Source of the DNA: Gracilimonas sp.
GTDB taxonomy: Bacteria > Bacteroidota > Rhodothermia > Balneolales > Balneolaceae
Length of the DNA stretch: 64,000 bases
NCBI RefSeq assembly: GCF_040218225.1
Contig: NZ_JAVJQO010000002.1
Location: forward strand, 248,001 to 312,000
Direction: 5' to 3'
Position numbers and translations under genes: made by a program. Below, piece by piece: positions 16,870 to 25,763 of this stretch. Each line of letters opens with the position of its first letter. Positions within the stretch are counted from its first letter, which is position 1. The notes under the pieces are model-generated. The model saw only the letters and a program-made list of their open reading frames with translations, was not told the origin of the DNA and did no database searches.

Positions 16870-17937
16870 ATGATCTCCAGAATAGGTTTTACCATTGCAG
16901 TATTGGCTGCATTTTTTTTGAATGTACAAGCACAGGATAACAGTAATTTCAATTTTTCAGGGAATGCCCGTTTTTCTTATGGAAGCTCCTCCGGAGAAGC
17001 TTTTGAACATTTCGAAGGGACCTCTTTCTTAAGAGTTCGTGTTGGTGCTTTTTATGGTTTCAATGAAAATCACGGCTTTAAAGCTCGTTTGGCAACTACC
17101 CAATCCTCTGAATTTCCGGAAGCCAGCTTTACGATAAAAGCTGATGGCGGCGGTCTCAATACCGGCAGTATTTCATTCGATGAATTCTATTATCAGTTTA
17201 AAAACGAAAAAACTCAGGTAAAAGCAGGACGTTTCCAGCATACTCCAAAAGTACTTTCCAATGCCGGAAGAAGTCATATGCGCTTCATGAGTAACAACAT
17301 CAATATCCATTGGATTGACGGTATTTATGTGAAAAGAAGCCTGAATGAAGACTGGTACGGTGAGGTGATTGGCGAATATCAGCCCCGCAATCACACCTCC
17401 TATTCTTACCGGGGCCCGCTTAACTTCGGAAACAATGAGCATAATGTTGCTTCTTACCTCGGCCTTGAAAACCGGACCCGTGATGACAATAACTTCATCC
17501 AAAAAGGATTTGGATTATTCGTTGCGCCCAATGCCTATCTCAAACCAAGCGGATACAGTACATATTTTGCCGTCATGAGCCACCTGGTCTACGACCTTCC
17601 GAAACCTGATGCCCTCAATGGCGGTAGCTTCCGGGTCGCAGCTGAGCTTGGCCAAAACCTGAATGCTGCTTTTGAAGATGGAACCAGTGCCGTACTATCC
17701 TTAGGCATCAATAATTTCGCCGATAAACATCAATTTATGGTAGAATTTGCAAGAACAGATTCTGATTGGTTAACTCCGAATGTATATGCCCCAAATGCCG
17801 ATGAGCTCGAAATTCGGTATCGATATTTTATTTCTGATGATTTAAACATTGACTTCCGATATCGAATTCGTGAGTCCCGAAGTGATTTCGTTGACACAAA
17901 CTATAACTTCTTTGCACGAGCTACCTATTCTTTCTAA
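16870..17937 (+). CDS. Outer-membrane beta-barrel (porin-like) protein
   Basis: A 355-aa protein with a signal peptide (about 1-22, ending VQAQ), alternating aromatic/polar strands throughout and a terminal aromatic residue (ARATYSF), the usual barrel-assembly signal. The segment FYYQFKNEKTQVKAGRFQHTPKVLS resembles a porin turn where the protein notes its own pore region. No specific substrate family was recognised. It is separated from the upstream gene by 130 bp and ends at a terminator that lies inside the convergent pheA gene. Confidence 0.72.
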   Translation: MISRIGFTIAVLAAFFLNVQAQDNSNFNFSGNARFSYGSSSGEAFEHFEGTSFLRVRVGAFYGFNENHGFKARLATTQSSEFPEASFTIKADGGGLNTGSISFDEFYYQFKNEKTQVKAGRFQHTPKVLSNAGRSHMRFMSNNINIHWIDGIYVKRSLNEDWYGEVIGEYQPRNHTSYSYRGPLNFGNNEHNVASYLGLENRTRDDNNFIQKGFGLFVAPNAYLKPSGYSTYFAVMSHLVYDLPKPDALNGGSFRVAAELGQNLNAAFEDGTSAVLSLGINNFADKHQFMVEFARTDSDWLTPNVYAPNADELEIRYRYFISDDLNIDFRYRIRESRSDFVDTNYNFFARATYSF

Positions 17938-17954
17938 CTGAATAAGGGATTAAT

Positions 17955-19094
17955 CTAAGCTTCTTGCTTAGGGTAGCAGCCGAGGATTTTAAGCTCCTCG
18001 GCTTTTTTATTGAGTTCATCCAAACCCACCGAAACTTCCGGGTCATCAATATTGGCATGGATATCCAGATAAAAAGAATATTTCCATGGTTCATTAAGCC
18101 GTGGCCGGGATTCCAGCTTGGCCATATTAATTTTGTGCTTGTGTAAAATGTTCAGGCATTCGATCAAGGAACCTTCATCATTGGATGTAACCATCATCAA
18201 TGATGTTTTAGCTGGTATCTGTAGATCAACCTGAACCGGTTCTTTTGAAGCTATCACAAAACGGGTAAAATTTTCCTTTTGGTTGGCTATGTCATGTTCA
18301 ATAACATGCAATCCGTATAGATCAGCGGCATGAGCACCGGCAATAGCTCCCTGAGAAAGATCGCCATCCTCCAGTACTTTCTTGGCCGACATTGCTGTAT
18401 CAAGATATGATTCCACTTTACAGCGTGGTAGCTTGGATAAAAACTGCGAACACTGAGCTATAGCTTGAGGGTGCGACATAATCCGCCGAATCTTACTCAG
18501 CTCCACAGGTTCAACCGCCATCAAACAATGAACTACTTTCAGAATTTCTTCTCCCACGATATGAAGTTTTTCATTCCCTAAAATATCATAAGTATCGTTG
18601 ATAGAACCCGCAGTAGTATTTTCAATGGGTAACAGAGCGTAGTCCACCTTTTCCTCCAAAACAGCTTGGGCAGCCTGTTGAAAAGTGTCGTAACCGATGG
18701 CTTCAACTTTTGAATAGCGCTCGCTGAAATGCCGGATAGCAGCCTGGTGACTGTAAGCCCCATCGGTTCCCTGGTAAGAAACCCGAATAGCATCGCCGTT
18801 TGGTTTTTCATTTTGATGGTCAACCAGAGAATGCGTTTGAAAGCGAACTGAGTTAGTTATAATCTCCCTGAATAAATGCTCTGCATAATATCGATCCAGC
18901 CCTACTTCGTGTGCCAAATCCCGGATTCGGTTCAGGAGTTGCTCCTCTCTTTCGAGATCCCGGATTCCCTTTTCATTCTTGAGTTTCAAATCCGAGACTT
19001 CCTTTACCAAACCCTGCCGCTGGGCTAGCGCCTTCAGGATGGTACGGTCTATTTCATCCAGCTGTTTGCGGATGGATTCTAAATTATCTGACAT
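17955..19094 (-). CDS. pheA: Bifunctional chorismate mutase / prephenate dehydratase
   Basis: A 379-aa P-protein of phenylalanine synthesis. The N-terminal AroQ chorismate mutase (about 1-90; IRKQLDEIDRTILKALAQR) is followed by prephenate dehydratase (about 105-285; VSYQGTDGAYSHQAA, LLPIENTTAGSINDTYD) and a C-terminal ACT domain (about 298-375) with the phenylalanine-binding ESRP motif. The ACT domain implies feedback inhibition by phenylalanine. The dehydratase catalytic Thr region reads NFTRFVIAS as expected. The gene is read toward the barrel gene and shares its 3' end with that gene's terminator. Confidence 0.96.
   Translation of the reverse strand: MSDNLESIRKQLDEIDRTILKALAQRQGLVKEVSDLKLKNEKGIRDLEREEQLLNRIRDLAHEVGLDRYYAEHLFREIITNSVRFQTHSLVDHQNEKPNGDAIRVSYQGTDGAYSHQAAIRHFSERYSKVEAIGYDTFQQAAQAVLEEKVDYALLPIENTTAGSINDTYDILGNEKLHIVGEEILKVVHCLMAVEPVELSKIRRIMSHPQAIAQCSQFLSKLPRCKVESYLDTAMSAKKVLEDGDLSQGAIAGAHAADLYGLHVIEHDIANQKENFTRFVIASKEPVQVDLQIPAKTSLMMVTSNDEGSLIECLNILHKHKINMAKLESRPRLNEPWKYSFYLDIHANIDDPEVSVGLDELNKKAEELKILGCYPKQEA
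17978..18009 (+). terminator. Terminator of the barrel gene inside the pheA 3' end
   Basis: A perfect 8-bp stem AGCCGAGG/CCTCGGCT (17978-17985 and 17996-18003) with a 10-nt loop is followed by TTTTTTAT on the plus strand. The bases also encode residues near the pheA C-terminus on the other strand, so one sequence serves as coding DNA and terminator. Confidence 0.75.
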
Positions 19095-19281
19095 AAAATT
19101 ATTAACTATCTGTGAGTGAGTACTGGAAAGTAGTAAAAGTGACGGGGATATGAAGAAGGAATTTCATCAGGAATAAATGAATGATTACAATTTGGGTAAG
19201 TGACTGGGGCGTAATCAGTAACTAATTTTCCAGTCTTCCGTAGCAAGCCTGCAACTCTAAAGAAAATTATACACTAAGTTA

Positions 19282-19992
19282 ATGACAGAACGGAATATCA
19301 GCAGATCAAAAACCTTGGCAATCTTCATTTTCACAATCCTTTTTGGATTTATCCTGTTTATTATTCCTAATCTGTTCTTCGGTATTACAAAAGTTGGCGG
19401 CGGACTAACCGGAATCAATTTACTATATATTGCCCTTTTCCAGTTCTGCACGGTTACTTTACTCATCTACTACTCCCTTAAATGGATTGGAAAAGATTTT
19501 AAATTTATCGGGTGGTCGTGGGAAAACTGGAAGAAAGATGGCGGACTTGGCCTGATTGTTGGATTAGGCTGGGCTGTTTTACAATTTGCCTGGATTATTC
19601 CAGCTACCGGGGGCGCTTCGAGAGCTGATATTTCCCAAATTCTAGATATGATGGACGGAACCGTTATTGGGCTGATCTCATATATCTCACTTGGGGTTAT
19701 TGGCGGAGGCATTACAGAGGAAATCTACAATCGAGGCTATTTCATCAACATTTTAAAAAGCACGTTCAAGAATCCGAAAACCGGGCTTTGGATCTCTGCC
19801 ATTATTTCTATTCTGTTTTTTGCAGCCGGACACTTACCCACCAATATCATAGAATGGATTGATATTATGGTTCCCACAATTATGTATACACTTCTTTTTG
19901 TTTTCACTGGTCGTTTAGCTCCTTCCATTATAGCACATAGCATATACAATATGACGGGAATCCTTGCAGTCTACTTTTTGTACTACGGCTGA
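19282..19992 (+). CDS. CPBP family intramembrane glutamic endopeptidase
   Basis: A 236-aa polytopic protein of about seven helices. The three CPBP (Rce1/Abi) motifs are visible: EEIYNRGYF (EExxxR) near residue 148, FAAGHLPTN near 178 and HSIYN near 219. Family members cut peptides within the membrane or process prenylated or bacteriocin-type substrates. A second CPBP gene lies 0.6 kb downstream with a secreted NTF2-like protein between, so the three may be one unit. Substrate unknown. Confidence 0.88.
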   Translation: MTERNISRSKTLAIFIFTILFGFILFIIPNLFFGITKVGGGLTGINLLYIALFQFCTVTLLIYYSLKWIGKDFKFIGWSWENWKKDGGLGLIVGLGWAVLQFAWIIPATGGASRADISQILDMMDGTVIGLISYISLGVIGGGITEEIYNRGYFINILKSTFKNPKTGLWISAIISILFFAAGHLPTNIIEWIDIMVPTIMYTLLFVFTGRLAPSIIAHSIYNMTGILAVYFLYYG

Positions 19993-20064
19993 TGCTTTTC
20001 ACTTATTTGGCTTAAAAGTCTAAATTAACTATCGTGGTTAATCACTTTAATAAAGACCTATATC

Positions 20065-20538
20065 ATGTTGAAGTTAATCTTCCTTCCACTGTTCACTTTA
20101 CTATTTCTTAGCCAACCCAACGACCCTGCTACCGAAATAGATGCTTTCTGGGGTGAAATGAGCCGAACCGTAGCGGAGGGCGAATTCGAAGAATATGCGG
20201 CCTTATATCATGAGGATGCTGTTTTAGTGAATGGCATTTCCGGAGAAAGCTATCCTATTACTGATGCCCTGGGCGGCTGGAAGCAAGGATTTATGGATAC
20301 TAAAGCTGGCAAAATGTCGGCCAGTGTAGAGTTTCGGTTCAGTACCAGATTACATAATGAAACCACAGCCCACGACACCGGTATTTTTCACTATACCTCA
20401 CAAATAAATGGTGAAGACCCACAGCCTATTTTTGTGCACTTTCAGGGACTTTTGGTTAAAAAAGATGGTGAATGGAAGCTGGTGATGGAGTATCAGGAAT
20501 CCATGGCATCAGAAGAAGAATGGAATGAGTTGAAATAA
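20065..20538 (+). CDS. Exported NTF2/SnoaL-like (DUF4440-type) protein
   Basis: A 157-aa protein. A hydrophobic N-terminus (MLKLIFLPLFTLLFLSQ) suggests export, then one NTF2-like cone domain follows (EIDAFWGEMSRTVAEGEFEEYAALYHEDAVLVNG, and the closing LLVKKDGEWKLVMEYQ). Such domains bind small ligands or act as isomerases or hydrolases; no catalytic set could be assigned. It lies between two CPBP protease genes on the same strand, with 72 and 53 bp gaps. Confidence 0.75.
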   Translation: MLKLIFLPLFTLLFLSQPNDPATEIDAFWGEMSRTVAEGEFEEYAALYHEDAVLVNGISGESYPITDALGGWKQGFMDTKAGKMSASVEFRFSTRLHNETTAHDTGIFHYTSQINGEDPQPIFVHFQGLLVKKDGEWKLVMEYQESMASEEEWNELK

Positions 20539-20591
20539 TAATTACTCATTTTTATTAAAACTTTTTTCCAGATGCTCCGTAGTTTGCGGCT

Positions 20592-21302
20592 ATGATTTAT
20601 GCACTTATCGCCCTGTTCACATCCTGGCTTATCGTCTATGTATTGGAGAAAAGAAATCTATTAAGTATTTGGTTTACACCTTTAAATCAAAGAGCCAGGG
20701 AATTCATGACCGGGTTTATCATCCTCGCAATACTGAGTGCCATCACTCAACTATTTCTGGGATACTTGGGTGGTACTTACTGGCAGCTGAATAATAATAT
20801 TACCGCCGACCTGGTTTTCAATTCAGCCTTTTATGATTTGAAATCTGTTTTATTTGAAGAGCTGACGTTCAGGGGCATCATTCTATACTTACTACTTCGA
20901 TATACTAAAAGAACTCAATCCTCTCTTTTGATAACAGCAGCTGCTTTCGGTATTTATCACTGGTTTACCTTTGGTGTATTAGGAAACGTGATGGCAATGA
21001 TTGTCGTGTTCATTACAACCGGATATATGGGGTATGTTTTCGCGGTTTCCTATGAAAAGACTAGCTCCGTTGTGCTTCCCATAGCCATTCACTTCGGCTG
21101 GAACCTTATTAACAACACTGTGTTTTCAAATGGCCCGAATGGAATTCAAATTTTTGAGGCTGTTCAGGGTCATCCTCCCTTTGATCTTGGAAATTACTCT
21201 GGTCTACTCTCTCTGGGGTGGTACTTGCTCATTCCTACAGTTGTTCTGATTATTCTTCACAATTTTTATACCCGTCAAACCAGAGACTTCAAATTATTAT
21301 AG
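20592..21302 (+). CDS. CPBP family intramembrane protease, second copy
   Basis: A 236-aa polytopic protein. It carries EELTFRGIILYLLLR (EExxxR motif, about residue 95), FGIYHWF (about 120) and a final HFGWNLINN (about 168), the same three motifs as the protein at 19.3 kb, but in different spacing and with little other similarity, so this is not a recent duplicate. It is probably co-transcribed with the NTF2-like gene and may continue into the MFS gene 72 bp later. Confidence 0.86.
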   Translation: MIYALIALFTSWLIVYVLEKRNLLSIWFTPLNQRAREFMTGFIILAILSAITQLFLGYLGGTYWQLNNNITADLVFNSAFYDLKSVLFEELTFRGIILYLLLRYTKRTQSSLLITAAAFGIYHWFTFGVLGNVMAMIVVFITTGYMGYVFAVSYEKTSSVVLPIAIHFGWNLINNTVFSNGPNGIQIFEAVQGHPPFDLGNYSGLLSLGWYLLIPTVVLIILHNFYTRQTRDFKLL

Positions 21303-21374
21303 CTTAATCAAGGTTTGGAACGACCTAAAGTTCTAACTCGTTGCGCGGTAGAGAATACTGAGTCTAACTTAACT

Positions 21375-22625
21375 ATGAGCGCCACCAAATCAAGTACATT
21401 ATTCGGAACTGATCGCAGGGTTATCGCGCTTGGTGTAGCCCGAATGGCTGATGCAATGGGCAATTCCTTTCTCATCGTTGTATTACCACTTTATATCGCC
21501 AGCGGAAGTGTTTCAGGAGAACTCTTTGGGTTTTCAGAATCACTTATCACCGGACTTGTTTTAGGATTATATGGTCTGGTAAGCTCGGCTTTTCAACCCT
21601 TTGCCGGCCGGTTATCTGATAAAGCCGGAAAAAGAAGATCGTTTGTTATACTAGGATTGGTGCTCTTCATGTTTGCCAATTTTTCGTATGTATTGGCCGA
21701 CAGCTATGAAATCCTTTTTGTAATTCGTGCAGCCCAAGGTATAGCTGCAGCTCTGACTATAACCGCCAGTATAGCTTTGGTCAGTGAAGTGAGCAGAACC
21801 GAAACCCGTGGTGAAAATATGGGTGTGTATAATTCCTTCCGGCTTATTGGTTTTGGAGCCGGCCCGCTGTTAAGTGGTATTCTGGTAGAAGCCGGACCTT
21901 ATCCGGTTCCTTACATTGGAGAGATCAATGGATTTATTGCCTCTTTTTGTGTGGCAGGATTCATGGCCTTAATTAGCGGATTGCTTGTTTCTATCATGGT
22001 AAGTGATCCGGAAGAAACCGAGCCCAGCACTGAAAAAATGGTATTCAGAGTTACCTCAGATAGCCCCGATTATACACTTGACCCTATCTTTGCGTTGGGA
22101 TTAGCTACATTTATTATGAGTACCGGATTTGCCTTGCTCGCCTCCATCGAGCCACAGATAAATGAACGGCTTTCGCAGGGAGCCTTCATTTTTTCTATTC
22201 AGTTTAGCGCACTCGTTGGGATGCTCGCACTCGTTCAGCCTTTTGTGGGCCGGCTTAGCGACCGGTATGGACGTAAAGTATTTATTGTAGCCGGATTGAT
22301 TGGGTTAGTGCCCATCACACTTGCCCAGGGACTTTCAACAGAGTCGTGGCATCTTATTACAACCAGAGCCTTACAAGGTATAAGTGCAGCTATGGTTTTT
22401 GCACCGGCTTTAGCGCTTGCCGGTGATTTAACCAAGGCCGGACAGGAAGGGGCCCAGCTTTCTGTTCTTACTGTTTCCTTTGGAATCGGCATTTCTTTTG
22501 GTGCTTTTATCTCCGGATTTGCTATCCGTTTTGGTTTTATTGCACCTTTCGCTATCGGAGCTGCTTTAGCTGCCCTGGGAGCAATCCTGGTTCAGACTCA
22601 GGTTCCTAAAAAACCTGATGACTAG
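21375..22625 (+). CDS. MFS transporter
   Basis: About 416 aa with twelve predicted helices. The cytoplasmic loop motif A occurs twice, as GRLSDKAGKRRS after helix 2 and GRLSDRYGRKVF in the second half, which identifies a drug/metabolite:H+ antiporter-type MFS protein. I start at ATG 21375 because the upstream in-frame codons (from a TTG at 21315) encode a polar stretch without family resemblance. It overlaps the convergent permease gene by 4 bp. The substrate cannot be read from sequence. Confidence 0.88.
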   Translation: MSATKSSTLFGTDRRVIALGVARMADAMGNSFLIVVLPLYIASGSVSGELFGFSESLITGLVLGLYGLVSSAFQPFAGRLSDKAGKRRSFVILGLVLFMFANFSYVLADSYEILFVIRAAQGIAAALTITASIALVSEVSRTETRGENMGVYNSFRLIGFGAGPLLSGILVEAGPYPVPYIGEINGFIASFCVAGFMALISGLLVSIMVSDPEETEPSTEKMVFRVTSDSPDYTLDPIFALGLATFIMSTGFALLASIEPQINERLSQGAFIFSIQFSALVGMLALVQPFVGRLSDRYGRKVFIVAGLIGLVPITLAQGLSTESWHLITTRALQGISAAMVFAPALALAGDLTKAGQEGAQLSVLTVSFGIGISFGAFISGFAIRFGFIAPFAIGAALAALGAILVQTQVPKKPDD

Positions 22626-23716
22626 TTTTCATCTTCATTAAGCCAGCCAAACCTGCGTTGCAGCGATTTTATAGTTATAGCGTGTCGTTCGGTACCCCGG
22701 GTACCCAGCAGAAATCCGATGGGTTTGAGGTCATCTACATTCTCACATACAATCTTAAACAAACCGAGGTAAGGTATGATGATCAACATGCCTGGCAGTC
22801 CCCAAATCATACTGGCTGCAATCAAAGAAAAAATAATCACCAGCGGATTTATCTGAACATATGAGCCGGTGATATTCGGGGTAAGGATATTATTCTCTAA
22901 AAACTGAATAATCAGAAACTGGATAATAATCGGGATAGCCAAACCCGGAGTTCCTGTTCCCAGCGAAAAAAGCAATACCACGGCATAGCCAAGCACGGTT
23001 CCCAGGTAAGGAATCAGATTGAAAAGAGCGGCTATAATTCCAAATAGCAGGGCATAATCCAAGCCAATGATGTAAAACCCAAAGGAGTTTAATCCCATCA
23101 AAATAAAACATACAATTACCAGTCCTTTCAGGTATTTAGGTACCACTTCCGAAGCCTGATTAATAATATTTTGCGCCGTTTCTTCCTGACTGTTGTATAT
23201 AAGCATCGAAATAAAATCACGAAATTTATCCCTATAAAACAGAAGCAGAAAGGTATAAACGGGAATCAGACCAAGGCTCAGCAAAGTGTTAGTGGTAGCG
23301 GTAAAAAGCTGACTTAAATATTGCCCCGTTTCTCCAAGAGACTCAATCAGTGAATCTATCCCTGAAATATAAATACCCGTGTAAGCACCAATGGTATTGA
23401 AGATGCTTTGAATATTTGTTTCAAACTGATCTTTCAATTTCGGAAAGTCCTCAGTGAAGCTCGCAGAAAGTGTGCCAATTGCTGTTACAACACCCGTTAC
23501 AATAGCTATAAAACCCAGTATCACTATAAAGTTTGTGGCTATGCGCGGAATTTTATGCTCCTCAAGCCAATTGGCATAAGGAAAAAGCAGGTAAGCCAGC
23601 ATAATGCTCAGGAAAAGAGGCACCAAAAGCGGTCGGGCTAAAATCAGTGCTGCTACAACCAGAAAGGCAAAAGCCAACCTGATGGTATTTCGTAGTAAAA
23701 GCGGGTATTCATTCAT
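22622..23716 (-). CDS. AI-2E family permease (UPF0118)
   Basis: A 364-aa protein of about eight helices, with the family's paired N-terminal helices (LVVAALILARPLLVPLFLSIMLAYLLFPYANWLE), a soluble middle region and the C-terminal signature ALFNLIPYLGTVLGY followed by NPLVIIFSLIAASMIWGLPGMLIIIP. Some members export autoinducer-2 or act as Na+/H+ antiporters; the function is not predictable here. An in-frame TTG at 23746 would add ten residues, but the ATG at 23716 begins the conserved part. Confidence 0.88.
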   Translation of the reverse strand: MNEYPLLLRNTIRLAFAFLVVAALILARPLLVPLFLSIMLAYLLFPYANWLEEHKIPRIATNFIVILGFIAIVTGVVTAIGTLSASFTEDFPKLKDQFETNIQSIFNTIGAYTGIYISGIDSLIESLGETGQYLSQLFTATTNTLLSLGLIPVYTFLLLFYRDKFRDFISMLIYNSQEETAQNIINQASEVVPKYLKGLVIVCFILMGLNSFGFYIIGLDYALLFGIIAALFNLIPYLGTVLGYAVVLLFSLGTGTPGLAIPIIIQFLIIQFLENNILTPNITGSYVQINPLVIIFSLIAASMIWGLPGMLIIIPYLGLFKIVCENVDDLKPIGFLLGTRGTERHAITIKSLQRRFGWLNEDEN

Positions 23717-23868
23717 AGGGTTTAATTTTTCTACCTGAGGATACAACTCGTATCCGAATTTATCACTATAAGTATAAACTTAAGACTATATTATTTTTTC
23801 TATCAGGATACGACTTTGTTCCCTCTTTTTATTACACTGTTGATTCACTCTAACTAATTGTGCGCCTT

Positions 23869-24459
23869 ATGAAAAGAATAATCGCTCTCTGCTTTGCTTT
23901 TTTAATGTATGTAAATGCTTTTGCACAGCTTAGTCAGTCCGACATAGATTTCGCTGTAGAATACCTGAATGCAACTCAACAGAACATTGTGAATTTGGTT
24001 GAACCTTTATCTGATGAAGCCTGGAATCATAAGCCGGAAGACGGAGGATGGTCAGTAGCCAACTGCCTGGAGCATATCCTGATTACTGAATCATCTTTTT
24101 TCCAGATGGCACAGGGGTATATGAGTCAGTCAGAAGCTAACCCTAATTTTGATAGTTCCTTATCCGATGGAGTTTTAATTGGAATGATGGCTAATCGCGG
24201 AAATCGTGTTCAAACAGCTGAACAGTTCGAGCCATCCGGAAAATGGACTACCAAACAGGAAATGCTGGATGCGCTGGAAGCCTCCCGAACCAAACTGATA
24301 AACTACCTTTCTGATTCAGAAATGAATCTCAGACACCATAAAGCAAATACTCCTTTTGGAGAGCTTGATACGTACCAGGTTTTCCTGCTTGTTGCCGGCC
24401 ACAGCCAGCGACATACCTTCCAAATGCAGGAAGTGCTCGGTGAAATGGAAGGAATGTAA
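23869..24459 (+). CDS. Exported DinB-like four-helix protein
   Basis: About 196 aa. A signal peptide (MKRIIALCFAFLMYVNAFAQ) is followed by a DinB/YfiT fold: SDEAWNHKPEDGGWSVANCLEHILITE in helix 2 and VAGHSQRHTFQMQEV near the C-terminus. His in LEHI and the two His of HSQRH form the usual three-His metal site. Most DinB relatives are cytosolic metal-dependent enzymes; a secreted form is less common. GTG at 23860 is an alternative start, but the ATG yields a standard signal peptide. It ends directly against the convergent PorV-like gene. Confidence 0.82.
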   Translation: MKRIIALCFAFLMYVNAFAQLSQSDIDFAVEYLNATQQNIVNLVEPLSDEAWNHKPEDGGWSVANCLEHILITESSFFQMAQGYMSQSEANPNFDSSLSDGVLIGMMANRGNRVQTAEQFEPSGKWTTKQEMLDALEASRTKLINYLSDSEMNLRHHKANTPFGELDTYQVFLLVAGHSQRHTFQMQEVLGEMEGM

Positions 24460-25653
24460 TCAATTAAGCAGCCTGTGCAGAATATTATCCGGCCGGTACC
24501 CATCCAAAGGAATACGGCCGGAAATTTGCCATTGAGTACCTTCCAAAAAGTTACCGTATTCAGGATTATCAAACACTATGGCATAATCCAGAACTACATA
24601 AAACAAGTCTAATCCAAAGCCGAGAGACTGATAGGACATATCCGCTTCAAACCCACCTGCTTTTCTCAATCCCCATCTAATTGCAACTGTTTCCATAAAC
24701 TTAACTTCGGCACCAGAATGCATCCAAATTTGCTGTTCTGGTTCAATGACTTTGTTATTAATCCCATCGTAATAGTTATAACTACCCCAGGAACTTGCCA
24801 AAGCTTTAAATGGATTCATAGCTACATAATAGGTCCCCGACTCATTGACTCTGGATTCTCTGCGAACTAATAATTTTGATGCATTTTGCATCACCCTTAG
24901 CTCCACAAAATTATACCCGTTTTTCTTCTGTAAGGATATAAATGTAAAGCCAACACCGGCTTGTAACCTTGTCGGTAATGAAGAAGATCTTTCAGAATTA
25001 TAATAATCTACTCCTTTAAAGTAATTCACTCCTTTGCCAAAATTCGTCAAGGCCAGTCCGGAACTTGGCTTAATTGTTCCGAAATCATATTTCATGGAAA
25101 ACTCATGTTGCAATCCTAAATCCATACTCCATGCATATACAGGCTCCACTTTTTGGGCAGAAACCATGGTCCCGATAGCCTCACCGCTGTATAAATAATT
25201 TAATGCGGCTCCTATCTTTAAGTTATTTTCAAATTGACGGGCATAGGCAAACTTTGTGATTAATTCAGTATTTCTGAATTTATAATTCATATTTTCGTAA
25301 TAATAAGTTGTAACTAACTGACCACCTACTCTAAATCCCTGAATCGAAATTCCAATGGTGGATTTGTTCACATCATAGGTTCCCGACAATTGATAGCTTT
25401 TATAATCTAAAGCGTATGGGTGCTGAAAAGCATTAAAGTCGGGTGAAAGTTTTAGTACCTCATCCTCTCCAATTCCTGCCGGGTTTACAAATATACTACC
25501 ATACCCATCGCTCAATGAAACGGTAGCTGTACCTAGAGAAAGACTTTTAACGTCAAAATTTTGTGTAGGTAATGGAAAAGCTGTGATATTTAACTGAGCG
25601 ATAATAGAAGTTGAACCAGCCAGCATCAGAAACACCGATAAGATTACTTTCAT
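24460..25653 (-). CDS. PorV/PorQ-like outer-membrane protein
   Basis: A 397-aa barrel protein with a signal peptide (about 1-19, ending IIAQ). The N-terminal LSLGTATVSLSDGYGSIFVNPAG is the hallmark of the PorV/PorQ and FadL-like group, followed by repeated barrel strands. PorV proteins serve the type IX secretion system as shuttles; PorQ and other relatives have looser links. No other T9SS gene is in the window, so the link is only possible. It follows the DUF3857 lipoprotein gene at 110 bp on the same strand and may be its outer-membrane partner. Confidence 0.7.
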   Translation of the reverse strand: MKVILSVFLMLAGSTSIIAQLNITAFPLPTQNFDVKSLSLGTATVSLSDGYGSIFVNPAGIGEDEVLKLSPDFNAFQHPYALDYKSYQLSGTYDVNKSTIGISIQGFRVGGQLVTTYYYENMNYKFRNTELITKFAYARQFENNLKIGAALNYLYSGEAIGTMVSAQKVEPVYAWSMDLGLQHEFSMKYDFGTIKPSSGLALTNFGKGVNYFKGVDYYNSERSSSLPTRLQAGVGFTFISLQKKNGYNFVELRVMQNASKLLVRRESRVNESGTYYVAMNPFKALASSWGSYNYYDGINNKVIEPEQQIWMHSGAEVKFMETVAIRWGLRKAGGFEADMSYQSLGFGLDLFYVVLDYAIVFDNPEYGNFLEGTQWQISGRIPLDGYRPDNILHRLLN

Positions 25654-25763
25654 AAAAGAAGTGATTAGTTAAATGTAATCGTAACGGTTTGCTTACATAT
25701 AAATCGGGTTTAATTTCAATGTAATCTTGACGGTTAAAATTTTGATCCCAAAAATTGAGGACT

